Of a stretch of 64,000 nt of DNA, positions 51,861 to 60,090 are shown one piece after another. Numbering within the stretch: position 1 is the stretch's first letter; each line of letters begins with the position of its first letter. A program made the position numbers and the translations under genes. The stretch is from an uncultured Clostridia bacterium (GTDB lineage Bacteria; Bacillota; Clostridia; UBA1381): the NCBI GenBank assembly GCA_934476675.1, contig CAKSOE010000001.1:186001-250000 (forward strand), given 5' to 3'. The notes beneath the pieces were generated by a model. The model made no database searches and had not been told where the DNA came from. It worked only from the letters and a program-made list of their open reading frames with translations.

Positions 51861-52679
51861 ATGAAGTATGATAATGACGATTTGGAATTTGATACATTGC
51901 AGGAGCAAGAGGAAATAGCTGATTATTACAGCAATCTTGATGATGATGATTTATCGCTTACAGAGGAAGAGGAGGATATTTTGCCTGCTGCGGAAAGCGA
52001 GCCGATACAGGAGAAAAAGCAGCCTGAGCCACAAAAGGAAACTGCCGCTGATGAAACTTCCGATGAGACGGCGAAGGAAAAAAATCCCAATATTACGTTT
52101 TTTATTATCACAGGTGCAATATCGGCAGTTGTGCTTGCGCTGTTCTTTTTTCTCGGAAGTATGTCGCATAAATATGAGGAGGATATTAATTTCGAGCTTG
52201 CAAAGCAAAGAGAAAAAAATTCTTCTTATGCCGAGGTGAAAAAAGAAACGGAAGATAATCAAAATGCCATAAGCGAGCTTACATCGGAAAATGAAGAGCT
52301 GCAAAAGGAGCTTAACACTATAACCGATTACGAAAGTGATACCGGAGAGATAAAATCAAATATAAATGTGTTAAAGGATAAACTTGACGATATTAATAAG
52401 GAAATATCGGATAAGAAAAAAAAATCGGAATCGTTTGATGCAAAAATAAAGCAGAAAACCAAAAGCTTTTCGCTCACTCCGGGCATATATACTGCCGGCG
52501 AAAATGTCTATACGGGCAGCTTTACCGTAACGGGTGACGGATCATTTACCGTCACATCATCTGACGCAAACTTAAAGACAAACACAATGCTCGGTGACGA
52601 TGACTTTCAGTGTACTCTTGAAGACGGGGATATTGTAAAGCTTGAAACGACTGCGACGTTTGTTCCGACTGAGGCGTAA
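51861..52679 (+). CDS. Membrane-anchored coiled-coil protein with C-terminal beta domain (first of a pair)
   Basis: A 272-residue protein of unknown function. It has an acidic N-terminal region (residues 1-72, rich in Asp and Glu), one membrane helix (about 76-96), a long coiled coil (about 105-200, Glu/Lys heptads) and a C-terminal beta-type domain (LTPGIYTAGENVYTGSFTVTG, read in parts). The tail resembles the small GxYxV...G repeats found at the ends of many Firmicutes surface proteins. It begins 11 bases after ispE, so it belongs to the same operon, and it is followed by a second gene of the same design. Confidence 0.8.
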   Translation: MKYDNDDLEFDTLQEQEEIADYYSNLDDDDLSLTEEEEDILPAAESEPIQEKKQPEPQKETAADETSDETAKEKNPNITFFIITGAISAVVLALFFFLGSMSHKYEEDINFELAKQREKNSSYAEVKKETEDNQNAISELTSENEELQKELNTITDYESDTGEIKSNINVLKDKLDDINKEISDKKKKSESFDAKIKQKTKSFSLTPGIYTAGENVYTGSFTVTGDGSFTVTSSDANLKTNTMLGDDDFQCTLEDGDIVKLETTATFVPTEA

Positions 52680-52741
52680 TGTGAAAATACGCTTCACATC
52701 TCTGACTTGTGCCGCCATGCAGCGGAAGAATGGAGGGTTAT

Positions 52742-53359
52742 ATGGATAAAAATATAAAATTCAGATTAATATATTGTATTTCGCTTGCTGCCGTAACGGC
52801 GCTGCTTTCGGTTGCCGCGTATCACTTGGGCAGTGCGTACAGTATTCATTCCAAGGCGTCTTTTTTGCTGAAGAAGGAGATTTCGGAGATTAAAAATGAA
52901 AATCAGAAAATATCCTCGGAAAAAGAAATGCTTGAAAAACAGAAAAACACGCTAAATTCACAGCTGGAAGAAAAATCACATCTGAACAAAGAGCTTGAAA
53001 CGTCTTTGAAAGAGGCGGATAAGATAAAATCCGATATTAAAACAGCGTCAGCCGAATCGGAAAAGCTTGATACGGAACTGGAAGAAAAGCAGGAACAGCT
53101 TGATAAGCTGAAAGCGGTGGAGAACGCAAAAACGCCGAAAAGGCTTTCGGTAAAAGAGGGTTCTTACAGCTGCCCGGAAAATATTCCGGAGGGGAGATAT
53201 ATTGTCTCCGGAAGCAATACTATATTATTGTACAGCAGCTCAAATCAGCTTCGTCTGACGGAGGATTTGTCGCGTCTTGACGGACATACTTTTACATTTG
53301 ATATTGCCGACGGCGAAAAGCTGAGAGTAGTTTCAAACACAGTAACTCATGAGAATTAG
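52742..53359 (+). CDS. Membrane-anchored coiled-coil protein with C-terminal beta domain (second of a pair)
   Basis: A 205-residue protein built like its upstream neighbour: an N-terminal membrane helix (residues 8-27), an uninterrupted coiled coil (about 38-135) and a C-terminal domain (KEGSYSCPENIPEGRYIVSG ... LYSSSNQLRL). The IPEGRYIVSG core matches the IPAGxYxVxG pattern of small extracellular beta domains. Start at the ATG at 52742, behind GGAGGG. It ends the dxs operon at a shared terminator. Function unknown; an envelope or septum scaffold is plausible. The acidic N-terminal arm of the first protein is absent. Confidence 0.8.
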   Translation: MDKNIKFRLIYCISLAAVTALLSVAAYHLGSAYSIHSKASFLLKKEISEIKNENQKISSEKEMLEKQKNTLNSQLEEKSHLNKELETSLKEADKIKSDIKTASAESEKLDTELEEKQEQLDKLKAVENAKTPKRLSVKEGSYSCPENIPEGRYIVSGSNTILLYSSSNQLRLTEDLSRLDGHTFTFDIADGEKLRVVSNTVTHEN

Positions 53360-53360
53360 T

Positions 53361-53392
53361 CGCAGGAGCGGTTTTTATAACCGCTCCTGCGA
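53361..53392. terminator. Bidirectional terminator
   Basis: Perfect 11-base arms CGCAGGAGCGG / CCGCTCCTGCG, then ATATTTTTTT on the plus strand; it lies between convergent genes and can serve both. Confidence 0.88.
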
Positions 53393-53399
53393 TATTTTT

Positions 53400-54836
53400 T
53401 TATTTTAATTCCTTTAAAACTTCAAGCAAAAATTTCCATACGCGCTGAACCGAAGAAATGCTCATTCTTTCGCGCGTTGTATGAATTTCAAGCAAATCCG
53501 GTCCGAAAGAAACGCAGTCCAGCTCATGACGCTTGCCGCTGAATATTCCGCATTCAAGTCCGGCATGAATTATGTCAATAACAGGGTCGTGCCCGTACTG
53601 CCGTTCAAAAACATCGGTCATTACGGAACGAAGTCTTGAATTTTCTTTGTATTCCCATGCGGGATATTCGCCGCTTATGTCGGTTTTTCCACCGCAAAGT
53701 GCGGAAAGCGTCTTTATTTTTGAATTAACAAACTGTTTTTCGGATTCAATCGAGCTTCGCACCGAAAAACAAGCGGTCATGGCGGTGTCATCAAGGCGAA
53801 GTATACCGAGATTAAGCGAGGTCTGAACAAGTCCGGTTATGTCGCTGCTCATGCTTTGAATACCGTTTGGTGCAGAAATAAGAAATGAAATCACATCATA
53901 AGTGCTTTCACTGTCAAGAACGCTTTTTGCATAACTGCCGAGCAGCTGCGCTTTTAAAGTAACATTGCGGTCTGTAACTCTGTATTCATTTTTAAAAATC
54001 GAGTTGAATGCTGTGATAATTTCGGAAATATCTCCGTCACACATTACGGTGGCTGTTGCGGAAAGAGGTATGGCGTTGTCTTTCATGCCGCCTTCAAGCG
54101 CAATCAGATTAACGGGATATTTTTCGGAAACGGCATACAGCACACGTCCCATAAGGATATTAGCATTACCTCTGCCTTTGTCTATCTCAATACCGCTGTG
54201 ACCTCCGGTAAGACCGTCAATAATAATTTTATAAATGCTTCCGGACTTTTTTATACGTTTTACGGGAATTATTGCCGAGGTACACGCACCGCCGGCACAG
54301 CCTGCCGTAAATACACCCTCAACCTCGCTGTCGATATTAATCAAAAGCCTTCCGCTTGTTTTTGAAAAATCAAATGCAGATGCGCCGAGCATACCTATTT
54401 CTTCGTCAACAGTAAACAATGCCTCGATTTTTGGGTGGGAAATACTGCTATCATCCATAACCGCAAGCGCCATTGCAACGGCGATTCCGTCGTCGCTGCC
54501 GAGCGTAGTGCCTTCGGCGCTTATATAATCACCGTTAACGGTGAGATTTAAAGCGTCGGTTTTAAAATTAAAGTCCGTGCCATGCTCCTTTTCACACACC
54601 ATGTCGAGATGCCCCTGGATTATAACGGCAGGCGAGGTTTCATATCCCTCTGTGGCGGGGCAATATATGACTACGTTATTAAATTCATCCTGAAAATAAT
54701 CAAGATTTCGGCTGACTGCAAACGCAACACAATAATCACTGATTGCCTTTGTGTCCGATGAACCGTGCGGAATACGGCAAAGCTCCTCAAAAAATCTCAT
54801 CACGTTTTTTGGTTCGATGTTTTCTAAAATATTCAT
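53400..54836 (-). CDS. pepD: Aminoacyl-histidine dipeptidase
   Basis: A 478-residue M20-family zinc peptidase that splits beta-alanyl-histidine and other Xaa-His dipeptides in the cytoplasm. Metal-binding blocks: IIQGHLDMVCEK (near residue 70), TLGSDDGIAVAMAL (near 110) and FTVDEEIGMLGA (near 140), with the lid domain starting INIDSEVEG and the ligand HAGLECGIFSGK near 425. Its start overlaps the stop of the upstream methyltransferase gene by four bases (ATGA on the minus strand). Confidence 0.95.
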   Translation of the reverse strand: MNILENIEPKNVMRFFEELCRIPHGSSDTKAISDYCVAFAVSRNLDYFQDEFNNVVIYCPATEGYETSPAVIIQGHLDMVCEKEHGTDFNFKTDALNLTVNGDYISAEGTTLGSDDGIAVAMALAVMDDSSISHPKIEALFTVDEEIGMLGASAFDFSKTSGRLLINIDSEVEGVFTAGCAGGACTSAIIPVKRIKKSGSIYKIIIDGLTGGHSGIEIDKGRGNANILMGRVLYAVSEKYPVNLIALEGGMKDNAIPLSATATVMCDGDISEIITAFNSIFKNEYRVTDRNVTLKAQLLGSYAKSVLDSESTYDVISFLISAPNGIQSMSSDITGLVQTSLNLGILRLDDTAMTACFSVRSSIESEKQFVNSKIKTLSALCGGKTDISGEYPAWEYKENSRLRSVMTDVFERQYGHDPVIDIIHAGLECGIFSGKRHELDCVSFGPDLLEIHTTRERMSISSVQRVWKFLLEVLKELK

Positions 54837-55978
54837 GACTGCTCCTTTTCGTATAACAATCTGTAAAGTGTCGGATTCAGATTAAATTCGTCCATTATAT
54901 TCAAAACCTCTTTGAGCGCATTATCTCGCGTTTCGCTGCTTAGCTGGCGTTTAACTGCTCTTATGAGAATATTTTTCGGCGTATGCTCCATATCCACAAA
55001 TTCAAGCAGCTGCGTTTTATAGCCCTGTGCTTCAAGAAGGTTTGCGCGTATTGCATCGGTTATAAGAGCAGAGGTTCTTTCCTTGATAATTCCGTATCGG
55101 GTCAGTAAAGAAAGGTTTTCCGACTTTATCTGCGAATTAACCTCATGCTGACAGCACGGAACGGAAAATATCAGCTCCGCACCGCGGCATATTGCATTAT
55201 AGAGCGCATAATCAGTGGCGGTATCGCAGGCATGAAGCGTGATAACCATGTCGGCGGTGTAGTCGCAGCCGTTTATATCGCCCTGTTCAAAATGCAGATT
55301 CTTATATCCGTATTTGACAGCAGCGGCATTACATTCCTTAATAACGTCGGCTTTTAAATCCAGTCCCGTAATATTAACCTCTGTATGACGTATTTCCGTG
55401 AGATAATAATACAGAATAAATGTAAGATATGACTTTCCGCAGCCGAAATCAATAATATTAAGCGGCTTGTTTCCTCTGCTCTTTACCGCATCATCTATAA
55501 TCTCGATAAAACGGTTAATCTGGCGGAATTTATCGTACATTTTGCTGACAACCTTGCCGTCTTTTGTGAAAATTCCCATATCAATCAGCGGCGGAATTAT
55601 CGTTCCCTCCGGCAATAAATATTTCTTTTCACGGTTGTGTGCGGCGTTTACGGGACGAACAAATCCGGCAGGCTTTTTCTTGTATGAAAGCTTTCCCTTT
55701 TTTGATATAAGCATAATATGCTCATATTTGCTGTCCCATGCGTTAAGCTGCAAAAAATCTTTCTCCATAAGCTCTGTAATAAGCTTGCACGCGTCATCAA
55801 GGCTTAAATTCTCGTGAAAAACCTGCTTGTCGGTGAATTTTTCCGCCTGAAATCCGACGCCTTTTTGCGATATTATTATTTTTTTATATTTACTTTCCTT
55901 TGCGGACGGCTTGCTTATAACCGCCTTTGACGGCAAAGCCGCCAATATGTCTTTTATAATGTTTCCTAAAGAGTTCAT
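54833..55978 (-). CDS. SAM-dependent methyltransferase (Methyltransf_32-like)
   Basis: A 381-residue protein; the ATG at 55978 is chosen for its GGAGATAAAA box and because the longer reading adds an unlikely hydrophobic stretch. A unique N-terminal region of about 170 residues precedes a class I methyltransferase domain: IIDFGCGKSYLTFILYYYL (near residue 178), GLDLKADVI, and TLHACDTATDYAL, then FSVPCCQHEVN. This C-terminal set is that of a family thought to methylate RNA; the target here is not known. It is translated together with pepD. Confidence 0.82.
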   Translation of the reverse strand: MNSLGNIIKDILAALPSKAVISKPSAKESKYKKIIISQKGVGFQAEKFTDKQVFHENLSLDDACKLITELMEKDFLQLNAWDSKYEHIMLISKKGKLSYKKKPAGFVRPVNAAHNREKKYLLPEGTIIPPLIDMGIFTKDGKVVSKMYDKFRQINRFIEIIDDAVKSRGNKPLNIIDFGCGKSYLTFILYYYLTEIRHTEVNITGLDLKADVIKECNAAAVKYGYKNLHFEQGDINGCDYTADMVITLHACDTATDYALYNAICRGAELIFSVPCCQHEVNSQIKSENLSLLTRYGIIKERTSALITDAIRANLLEAQGYKTQLLEFVDMEHTPKNILIRAVKRQLSSETRDNALKEVLNIMDEFNLNPTLYRLLYEKEQS

Positions 55979-56246
55979 TTTTATCTCCAATCCGGTATTT
56001 ATGGTATTATTATAACGCAATTTTATTGAAAAGTAAACAAAAAATATCACAACATCCCGAAACCGCATAAAACAAAGAGTCATTCATAAAAGTAACAACG
56101 CTTTGATTTTGTAGACGTTTTACTTGAAAATCGTACTGAAATCAAACGGATACAATGATTTTATCCATAACTCATTATGAAACTTTTAAAATTGTAAGAA
56201 AAACAGAGAAAATCAAAAAAAACTAAGATTATATAGGGAGTACAAT
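55979..56246. other. A/T-rich intergenic region without recognised features
   Basis: About 270 bases between the methyltransferase start and the first gene fragment. Very A/T-rich. I find no open frame, terminator or promoter pair that I would defend. Confidence 0.5.
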
Positions 56247-56342
56247 ATGAGAAGGACAACCGTGTCAGATTTAATATATTATCAACATTTACCGGGATAT
56301 AAAATCGGAGGGCATTTGTATATTAATAAAAAAATTCAGTGA
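56247..56342 (+). pseudogene. Excisionase/HTH-like gene fragment
   Basis: A 31-codon frame behind GGGAG whose end, HLPGYKIGGHLYINKK, resembles the wing end of excisionase-type helix-turn-helix proteins. It is too short for a full domain and stands beside an integrase fragment, so I read it as a remnant of a mobile element. Confidence 0.4.
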
Positions 56343-56374
56343 TTGGAGGGCTCTCCGGAATGTATAATAATTTC

Positions 56375-56403
56375 TTGACTTTATTCCAAACGGGTGGTAT
56401 AAT
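56375..56403 (+). promoter_or_regulatory. Consensus-like promoter inside the decayed region
   Basis: TTGACT, 17-base spacer, TATAAT. It would transcribe only gene fragments, or a short RNA, before reaching 57036. Confidence 0.5.
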
Positions 56404-56438
56404 ATCCGCAGATATAAGTTGCTGCTTGTTATATATGA

Positions 56439-56618
56439 AAGGGCAGCTTAGGATTGCTGTTTTATACAGGAATTAGAGCAGGCAAATTATTAAGTTTAAA
56501 TTTACAAAGAGATATTTCATTAGAAAATAACACAATTACTATTAACCACACGATGCTTTGTTCCGTCAAGGACAATGGGAAATTTTTTGGTTTTTATGAC
56601 GTTGCTTTTGGGTATTAA
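56439..56618 (+). pseudogene. Tyrosine integrase fragment
   Basis: A 59-codon frame without start codon reads GLLFYTGIRAGKLLSLNLQR then ISLENNTITI, which is the box I region of tyrosine recombinases (usually TGLRxGELLxLxWxDID) with the catalytic arginine in place. Both ends of the gene are missing. It marks a former integrated element. Confidence 0.6.
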
Positions 56619-56654
56619 ATTTATTGTAAAGCCTGTTATGACCACAAAAGAGAT

Positions 56655-57011
56655 ATGACGGCAATACCGATGCGGATAAAAATAATAAAATCCGTGTTTA
56701 GCGGTATGGTTGCAGGCTTTATTTGCGGTTTTGTCGGTGCTGGCGGCGGAATGATGGTGTTGCTTTTGCTCACGAGCGTGCCGGGATACGAGCTGAAAAC
56801 GGCGGTCGGTACAAGCGTTTTTATTATGACGTTTACGACGTTCATGAGTTCGTTATCGCACTTTGCAATCGGCGTTATGCCCGATTGGCTGCCGTTTTTG
56901 CTTTGCGTAGCGTTTACGCTTATCTTTGCGCAAATCGCAGCCAAACTGGCAAACAATGCAAGAACGAAGACCTTAAACCGTGCAACCGGTGTGATATCGG
57001 TTTTGCTATGA
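56655..57011 (+). pseudogene. TSUP (TauE/SafE) membrane transporter, C-terminal half only
   Basis: 118 residues with the TSUP repeat signature GFVGAGGGMMVLLLL and the block YELKTAVGTSVFIMTFTTFM, ending at LNRATGVISVLL. Full TSUP proteins are about 250 residues with two such halves; here the first half is missing and the last helix is cut short. No ribosome binding site precedes the first ATG. A broken gene in the decayed patch, next to the integrase fragment. Confidence 0.7.
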
Positions 57012-57035
57012 TAAAGTGAACGGAGAGAATAAGTC

Positions 57036-57785
57036 ATGAAAGAAAAAATATATACGATTCCAGTTACAGAGGCATATGAAGCAGACTGTGTATGCCCGTT
57101 GTGTTTTTTGGAGGAACGGCTTGAAAAAGAAGCAATAGAATATGCGCTTGGTGCGGCAATGATGGAGCCGGATTATAGAGTGGCGTCAAATGAAAAGGGG
57201 TATTGCAACAAGCATTTTGAAAGAATGTTCAGATGCAGAAATAAGCTTAGTCTGGCGCTGGTGCTTGAAACGCATCTTGAAGAATTAAGAAAAAAGCTTG
57301 ACGTATATGACAAGGAAGTTCAAACGCTGAAAGCCGGAAAAACAGGTCTTTTCAAAAAGAGCGGAGCGGGAGAAACGGCAAAGAAAATTTCCACGCTGCT
57401 TTCGGAGAATGAAAGCAAATGTATGATATGCGAAAAAATAAACGATACGGCAAAGCGTTATTGCGAAGTTATGCTGTATATGTGGGCGAATGATGAAAAA
57501 TTCAGAGAAAAATTTTCGAAATCAAAAGGACTTTGCCTGAAACACGAAAGAATGGCGCTCGAAGCGGCGCCTAAAGAACTTAACGATACACAGCTGCGCG
57601 GATTTTTGTCCGAGCTTTGCAATAAGCAGAAAGCGGAGCTTGAAAAGCATCAGGAACTGCTGCATAAATTTGTGCTGAAATTCGATTACCGCTATCGTGA
57701 TATGGAGCTGGGCGATGCACAGACTGCGGTTCCCGATACTATTGAAAAAATAAGCGGTTATATTTCAGCAGACGGTGAAGAATAA
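57036..57785 (+). CDS. Conserved hypothetical protein, DUF6062-like, with two CxxC/H modules
   Basis: A 249-residue cytoplasmic protein. Two similar cysteine modules are visible: CPLC near residue 21 with CNKH near 58, and CMIC near 129 with CLKH near 168. Each looks like a zinc- or cluster-binding C-x2-C ... C-x2-H unit. The rest is helical and highly charged. It matches what I remember of the DUF6062 family of clostridia; no function is known. CGGAGAG stands before the ATG. It lies just upstream of rplU, but rplU has its own promoter. Confidence 0.75.
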   Translation: MKEKIYTIPVTEAYEADCVCPLCFLEERLEKEAIEYALGAAMMEPDYRVASNEKGYCNKHFERMFRCRNKLSLALVLETHLEELRKKLDVYDKEVQTLKAGKTGLFKKSGAGETAKKISTLLSENESKCMICEKINDTAKRYCEVMLYMWANDEKFREKFSKSKGLCLKHERMALEAAPKELNDTQLRGFLSELCNKQKAELEKHQELLHKFVLKFDYRYRDMELGDAQTAVPDTIEKISGYISADGEE

Positions 57786-57813
57786 AAATATTAAAAAATA
57801 TTTTCCAAAAAAC

Positions 57814-57842
57814 TTGACATATTGCGCAAGAACTGTTATAAT
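57814..57842 (+). promoter_or_regulatory. Promoter of rplU-rpmA
   Basis: Perfect TTGACA and TATAAT, 17 bases apart, 90 bases before the rplU start codon. Confidence 0.8.
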
Positions 57843-57847
57843 ATATC

Positions 57848-57920
57848 AGTGACCGCATGGATTGGGTTATAAATCCGTATTCGGTACCCCTGACAGCGTG
57901 TCCTCATTGAATTTTAAGAG
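57848..57920 (+). promoter_or_regulatory. Probable ribosomal protein L21 leader
   Basis: The roughly 75-base 5' region between the promoter and the GAGGAGGTG box of rplU contains conserved-looking paired segments (GGATTGGGTTATAAATCC forms a hairpin, followed by a GGTACC-containing loop). Position and length match the L21 leader by which the L21 operon is thought to be autoregulated. The family call is by context. Confidence 0.55.
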
Positions 57921-57931
57921 GAGGTGTTTTT

Positions 57932-58243
57932 ATGTACGCAGTAATCGTAACAGGCGGTAAGCAGTATAAGGTTTCGGAAGGTGATACTCTTTTCATCGAA
58001 AAGCTCGAAGCAGAAGAGGGAAGCTCAGTAACTTTTGATAAGGTGCTTATGGCAGGTGAAGGCGACGACGTTAAGGTAGGCGCTCCGGCATTGGACGGTG
58101 CAACTGTTGAGGCGAAGGTCGTAAAGAACGGTAAGGCTAAGAAGATTTACGTTTTCAAAATGAAGAGAAAGAAGAACGAACGTACCAAAAAGGGTCACAG
58201 ACAGCCTTACACAAAAGTTGAAATTACAAAAATAAACGCATAA
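57932..58243 (+). CDS. rplU: 50S ribosomal protein L21
   Basis: A 103-residue ribosomal protein of the large subunit, binding 23S rRNA. MYAVIVTGGKQYKVSEGD is the standard N-terminus, and the C-terminal KMKRKKNERTKKGHRQPYT is the L21 signature. A very strong GAGGAGG box precedes the ATG. It is followed after only 33 bases by rpmA, without the cysteine protease gene (prp) that usually lies between the two in Firmicutes. Confidence 0.98.
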   Translation: MYAVIVTGGKQYKVSEGDTLFIEKLEAEEGSSVTFDKVLMAGEGDDVKVGAPALDGATVEAKVVKNGKAKKIYVFKMKRKKNERTKKGHRQPYTKVEITKINA

Positions 58244-58276
58244 TTCAACCGATAAACAGATAGCGAGGTGTTTTAA

Positions 58277-58531
58277 ATGGCTCATAAGAAAGGTATGGGT
58301 AGTACCAAGAACGGTCGTGACAGCGAATCGAAAAGACTCGGCGCAAAAAGAGCTGACGGTCAGTTTGTTTTGGCAGGAAATATTCTGGTAAGACAGCGCG
58401 GAACTAAGATTCATCCGGGAAATAATGTCGGCATCGGCAGCGATGATACATTATTTGCTTTAATCGACGGAAAAGTAAAGTTTGAAAGAAAAGGCAGAGA
58501 TAAGACACAGTGCAGTGTCTATGCCGATTAA
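58277..58531 (+). CDS. rpmA: 50S ribosomal protein L27, form without N-terminal extension
   Basis: An 84-residue ribosomal protein whose N-terminus reaches the peptidyl transferase centre. It begins directly MAHKKGMGSTKNGRDSESKR, the mature form found in Gram-negative bacteria. In most Firmicutes L27 carries a nine-residue extension ending in a cleavage motif removed by Prp; both the extension and prp are missing here. GCGAGGTG lies before the ATG. A terminator follows. Confidence 0.98.
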   Translation: MAHKKGMGSTKNGRDSESKRLGAKRADGQFVLAGNILVRQRGTKIHPGNNVGIGSDDTLFALIDGKVKFERKGRDKTQCSVYAD

Positions 58532-58541
58532 TTTTACAGCG

Positions 58542-58574
58542 AAAGAGGGTGTTGCGGTCAGCAGCACCCTTTTT
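58542..58574 (+). terminator. Terminator after rpmA
   Basis: AAAGAGGGTGTTGC pairs with GCAGCACCCTTTTT (two wobbles) around GGTCA, ending in five T residues. Confidence 0.85.
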
Positions 58575-58588
58575 AAGACTGCAAAACT

Positions 58589-58616
58589 TTGACACAACAG
58601 ACACTTTGAATAATGA
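58589..58616 (+). promoter_or_regulatory. Possible promoter of obgE
   Basis: TTGACA, 16-base spacer, TAATGA. A stem-loop GAGGTAA/TTACCTC (58615-58635) lies directly after it in the leader. Confidence 0.4.
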
Positions 58617-58713
58617 GGTAAAAAACACTTACCTCTAATCGTATTATTAACAAGAAAAGACCAATTGAAAGCTGAATTTTCAGACTTTAACAATGGAAAT
58701 AAGGAGACCAACC

Positions 58714-59988
58714 ATGTTTACGGATAAGGCGAAAATTTTTATAAAAGCCGGCAAAGGCGGTAACGGCGCTATTTCGTTTCGCCGTGAGAAATACGTTGCG
58801 GCAGGAGGCCCGGACGGAGGTGACGGCGGCAAGGGCGGAGATGTTGTTTTTGTACCGGAATTGGGAATGACAACGCTCATGGACTTTAAATATAAGCGCA
58901 AATATGCCGCAGAGGGCGGCGAGGACGGTTCTGGCAGACGCAAAAAAGGAAAAAGCGGCGAGGATATTGTAATAAAAGTGCCGCTCGGAACTTTGGTAAG
59001 AGATGCGGAGTCGAACAGAATAATTGCAGATTTATCGTTTGCCGATAAGCGTGTGGCACTTGCAAAGGGCGGAAACGGCGGCTGGGGAAATGCACATTTT
59101 GCAACAGCGGTGCGCCAGACGCCTAATTTTGCAAAAAACGGACAACCCGGCGACGAACGTGAAATAACGCTTGAATTAAAGCTTTTGGCGGATGTCGGTT
59201 TGGTGGGATTTCCGAATGTCGGAAAGTCTACGCTGCTTTCACGTACGACAAAGGCAGACCCTAAGATTGCAAATTATCACTTTACTACGCTTGAGCCCAA
59301 TCTTGGCGTGGTTGATTTGGGAAATGGCAGAAGCTTTGTAATGGCAGATATTCCGGGTATCATTGAGGGCGCAAGCGAGGGTGTCGGATTGGGACATGAA
59401 TTTTTAAGACATATAGAGAGAACAAGGCTTTTAATTCATGTTGTTGATGTTTCGGGCATTGAGGGAAGAAATCCGATTGAGGATTTTGATATAATCAATG
59501 CGGAATTATCAAAGTATGATATGGAACTTGAAGAGCGTCCGCAGATAATAGCGGCAAATAAGACCGATATAATTCAGGATATGGCGGCTTTTGAGGCGTT
59601 TAAAGCTGAAATGAAGAACAGAGGATATGCAGTGTTTGAAATTTCGGCAGCTACAAATCAAGGCGTTGAGGAATTGATGAAGAAAACTTACGAGGAATTA
59701 TCAAAACTGCCGCCTATAAAGATTTTTGAGCCGGAGGAGGATTTGACAGAGGTTGTCGAAGAAAACGACGAGGGCTTTGAAATCACAAAAGAGGACGGAG
59801 TATATGTTGTTTCCGGTTCGTGGATTGAGGCTGTCGGCGGAAGCGTTAACTTCTCGGATAACGAAAGTCTGGCGTATTTCCAGAGAGCGCTGCTTAACAA
59901 GGGTGTTATCGAAGCGCTTATTGAACAGGGAATAAAAGAGGGAGAAACCGTTCGTATCGGTGATTTGGAATTTGATTTTGTATATTAA
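58714..59988 (+). CDS. obgE: GTPase ObgE/CgtA
   Basis: A 424-residue GTPase acting in 50S ribosome assembly and stress control. The ATG at 58714 (AAGGAG before it) gives the N-terminal glycine-rich Obg domain (KAGKGGNGAISFRREKYV, GGPDGGDGGKGGDV). The G domain has GFPNVGKST (G1), DIPGIIEGA (G3) and NKTD (G4). A C-terminal OCT domain of about 80 residues follows (from EGFEITKEDGVYVVSG). It sits after rplU-rpmA, the normal arrangement. Confidence 0.97.
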   Translation: MFTDKAKIFIKAGKGGNGAISFRREKYVAAGGPDGGDGGKGGDVVFVPELGMTTLMDFKYKRKYAAEGGEDGSGRRKKGKSGEDIVIKVPLGTLVRDAESNRIIADLSFADKRVALAKGGNGGWGNAHFATAVRQTPNFAKNGQPGDEREITLELKLLADVGLVGFPNVGKSTLLSRTTKADPKIANYHFTTLEPNLGVVDLGNGRSFVMADIPGIIEGASEGVGLGHEFLRHIERTRLLIHVVDVSGIEGRNPIEDFDIINAELSKYDMELEERPQIIAANKTDIIQDMAAFEAFKAEMKNRGYAVFEISAATNQGVEELMKKTYEELSKLPPIKIFEPEEDLTEVVEENDEGFEITKEDGVYVVSGSWIEAVGGSVNFSDNESLAYFQRALLNKGVIEALIEQGIKEGETVRIGDLEFDFVY

Positions 59989-59995
59989 ATTTAAG

Positions 59996-60030
59996 ATTAA
60001 TTGCGGCAGTTTTAAACTGCCGCAATTAAT
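59996..60030. terminator. Bidirectional hairpin between obgE and rmuC
   Basis: A near-perfect palindrome: ATTAATTGCGGCAGTTT and its complement around a single T. It lies between convergent genes; the T tract is weak. Confidence 0.65.
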
Positions 60031-60090
60031 TGACGACTGCAAGTATGTCAAAAAAAGCAAGCAATTCCGTGAAATATGCGAGGTTATATT

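Noticed and set aside
57036..57785. The cysteine-rich DUF6062-like protein as a ferredoxin
   Set aside because: The C-x2-C and C-x2-H units are too far apart and are not in the CxxCxxC pattern of ferredoxins.
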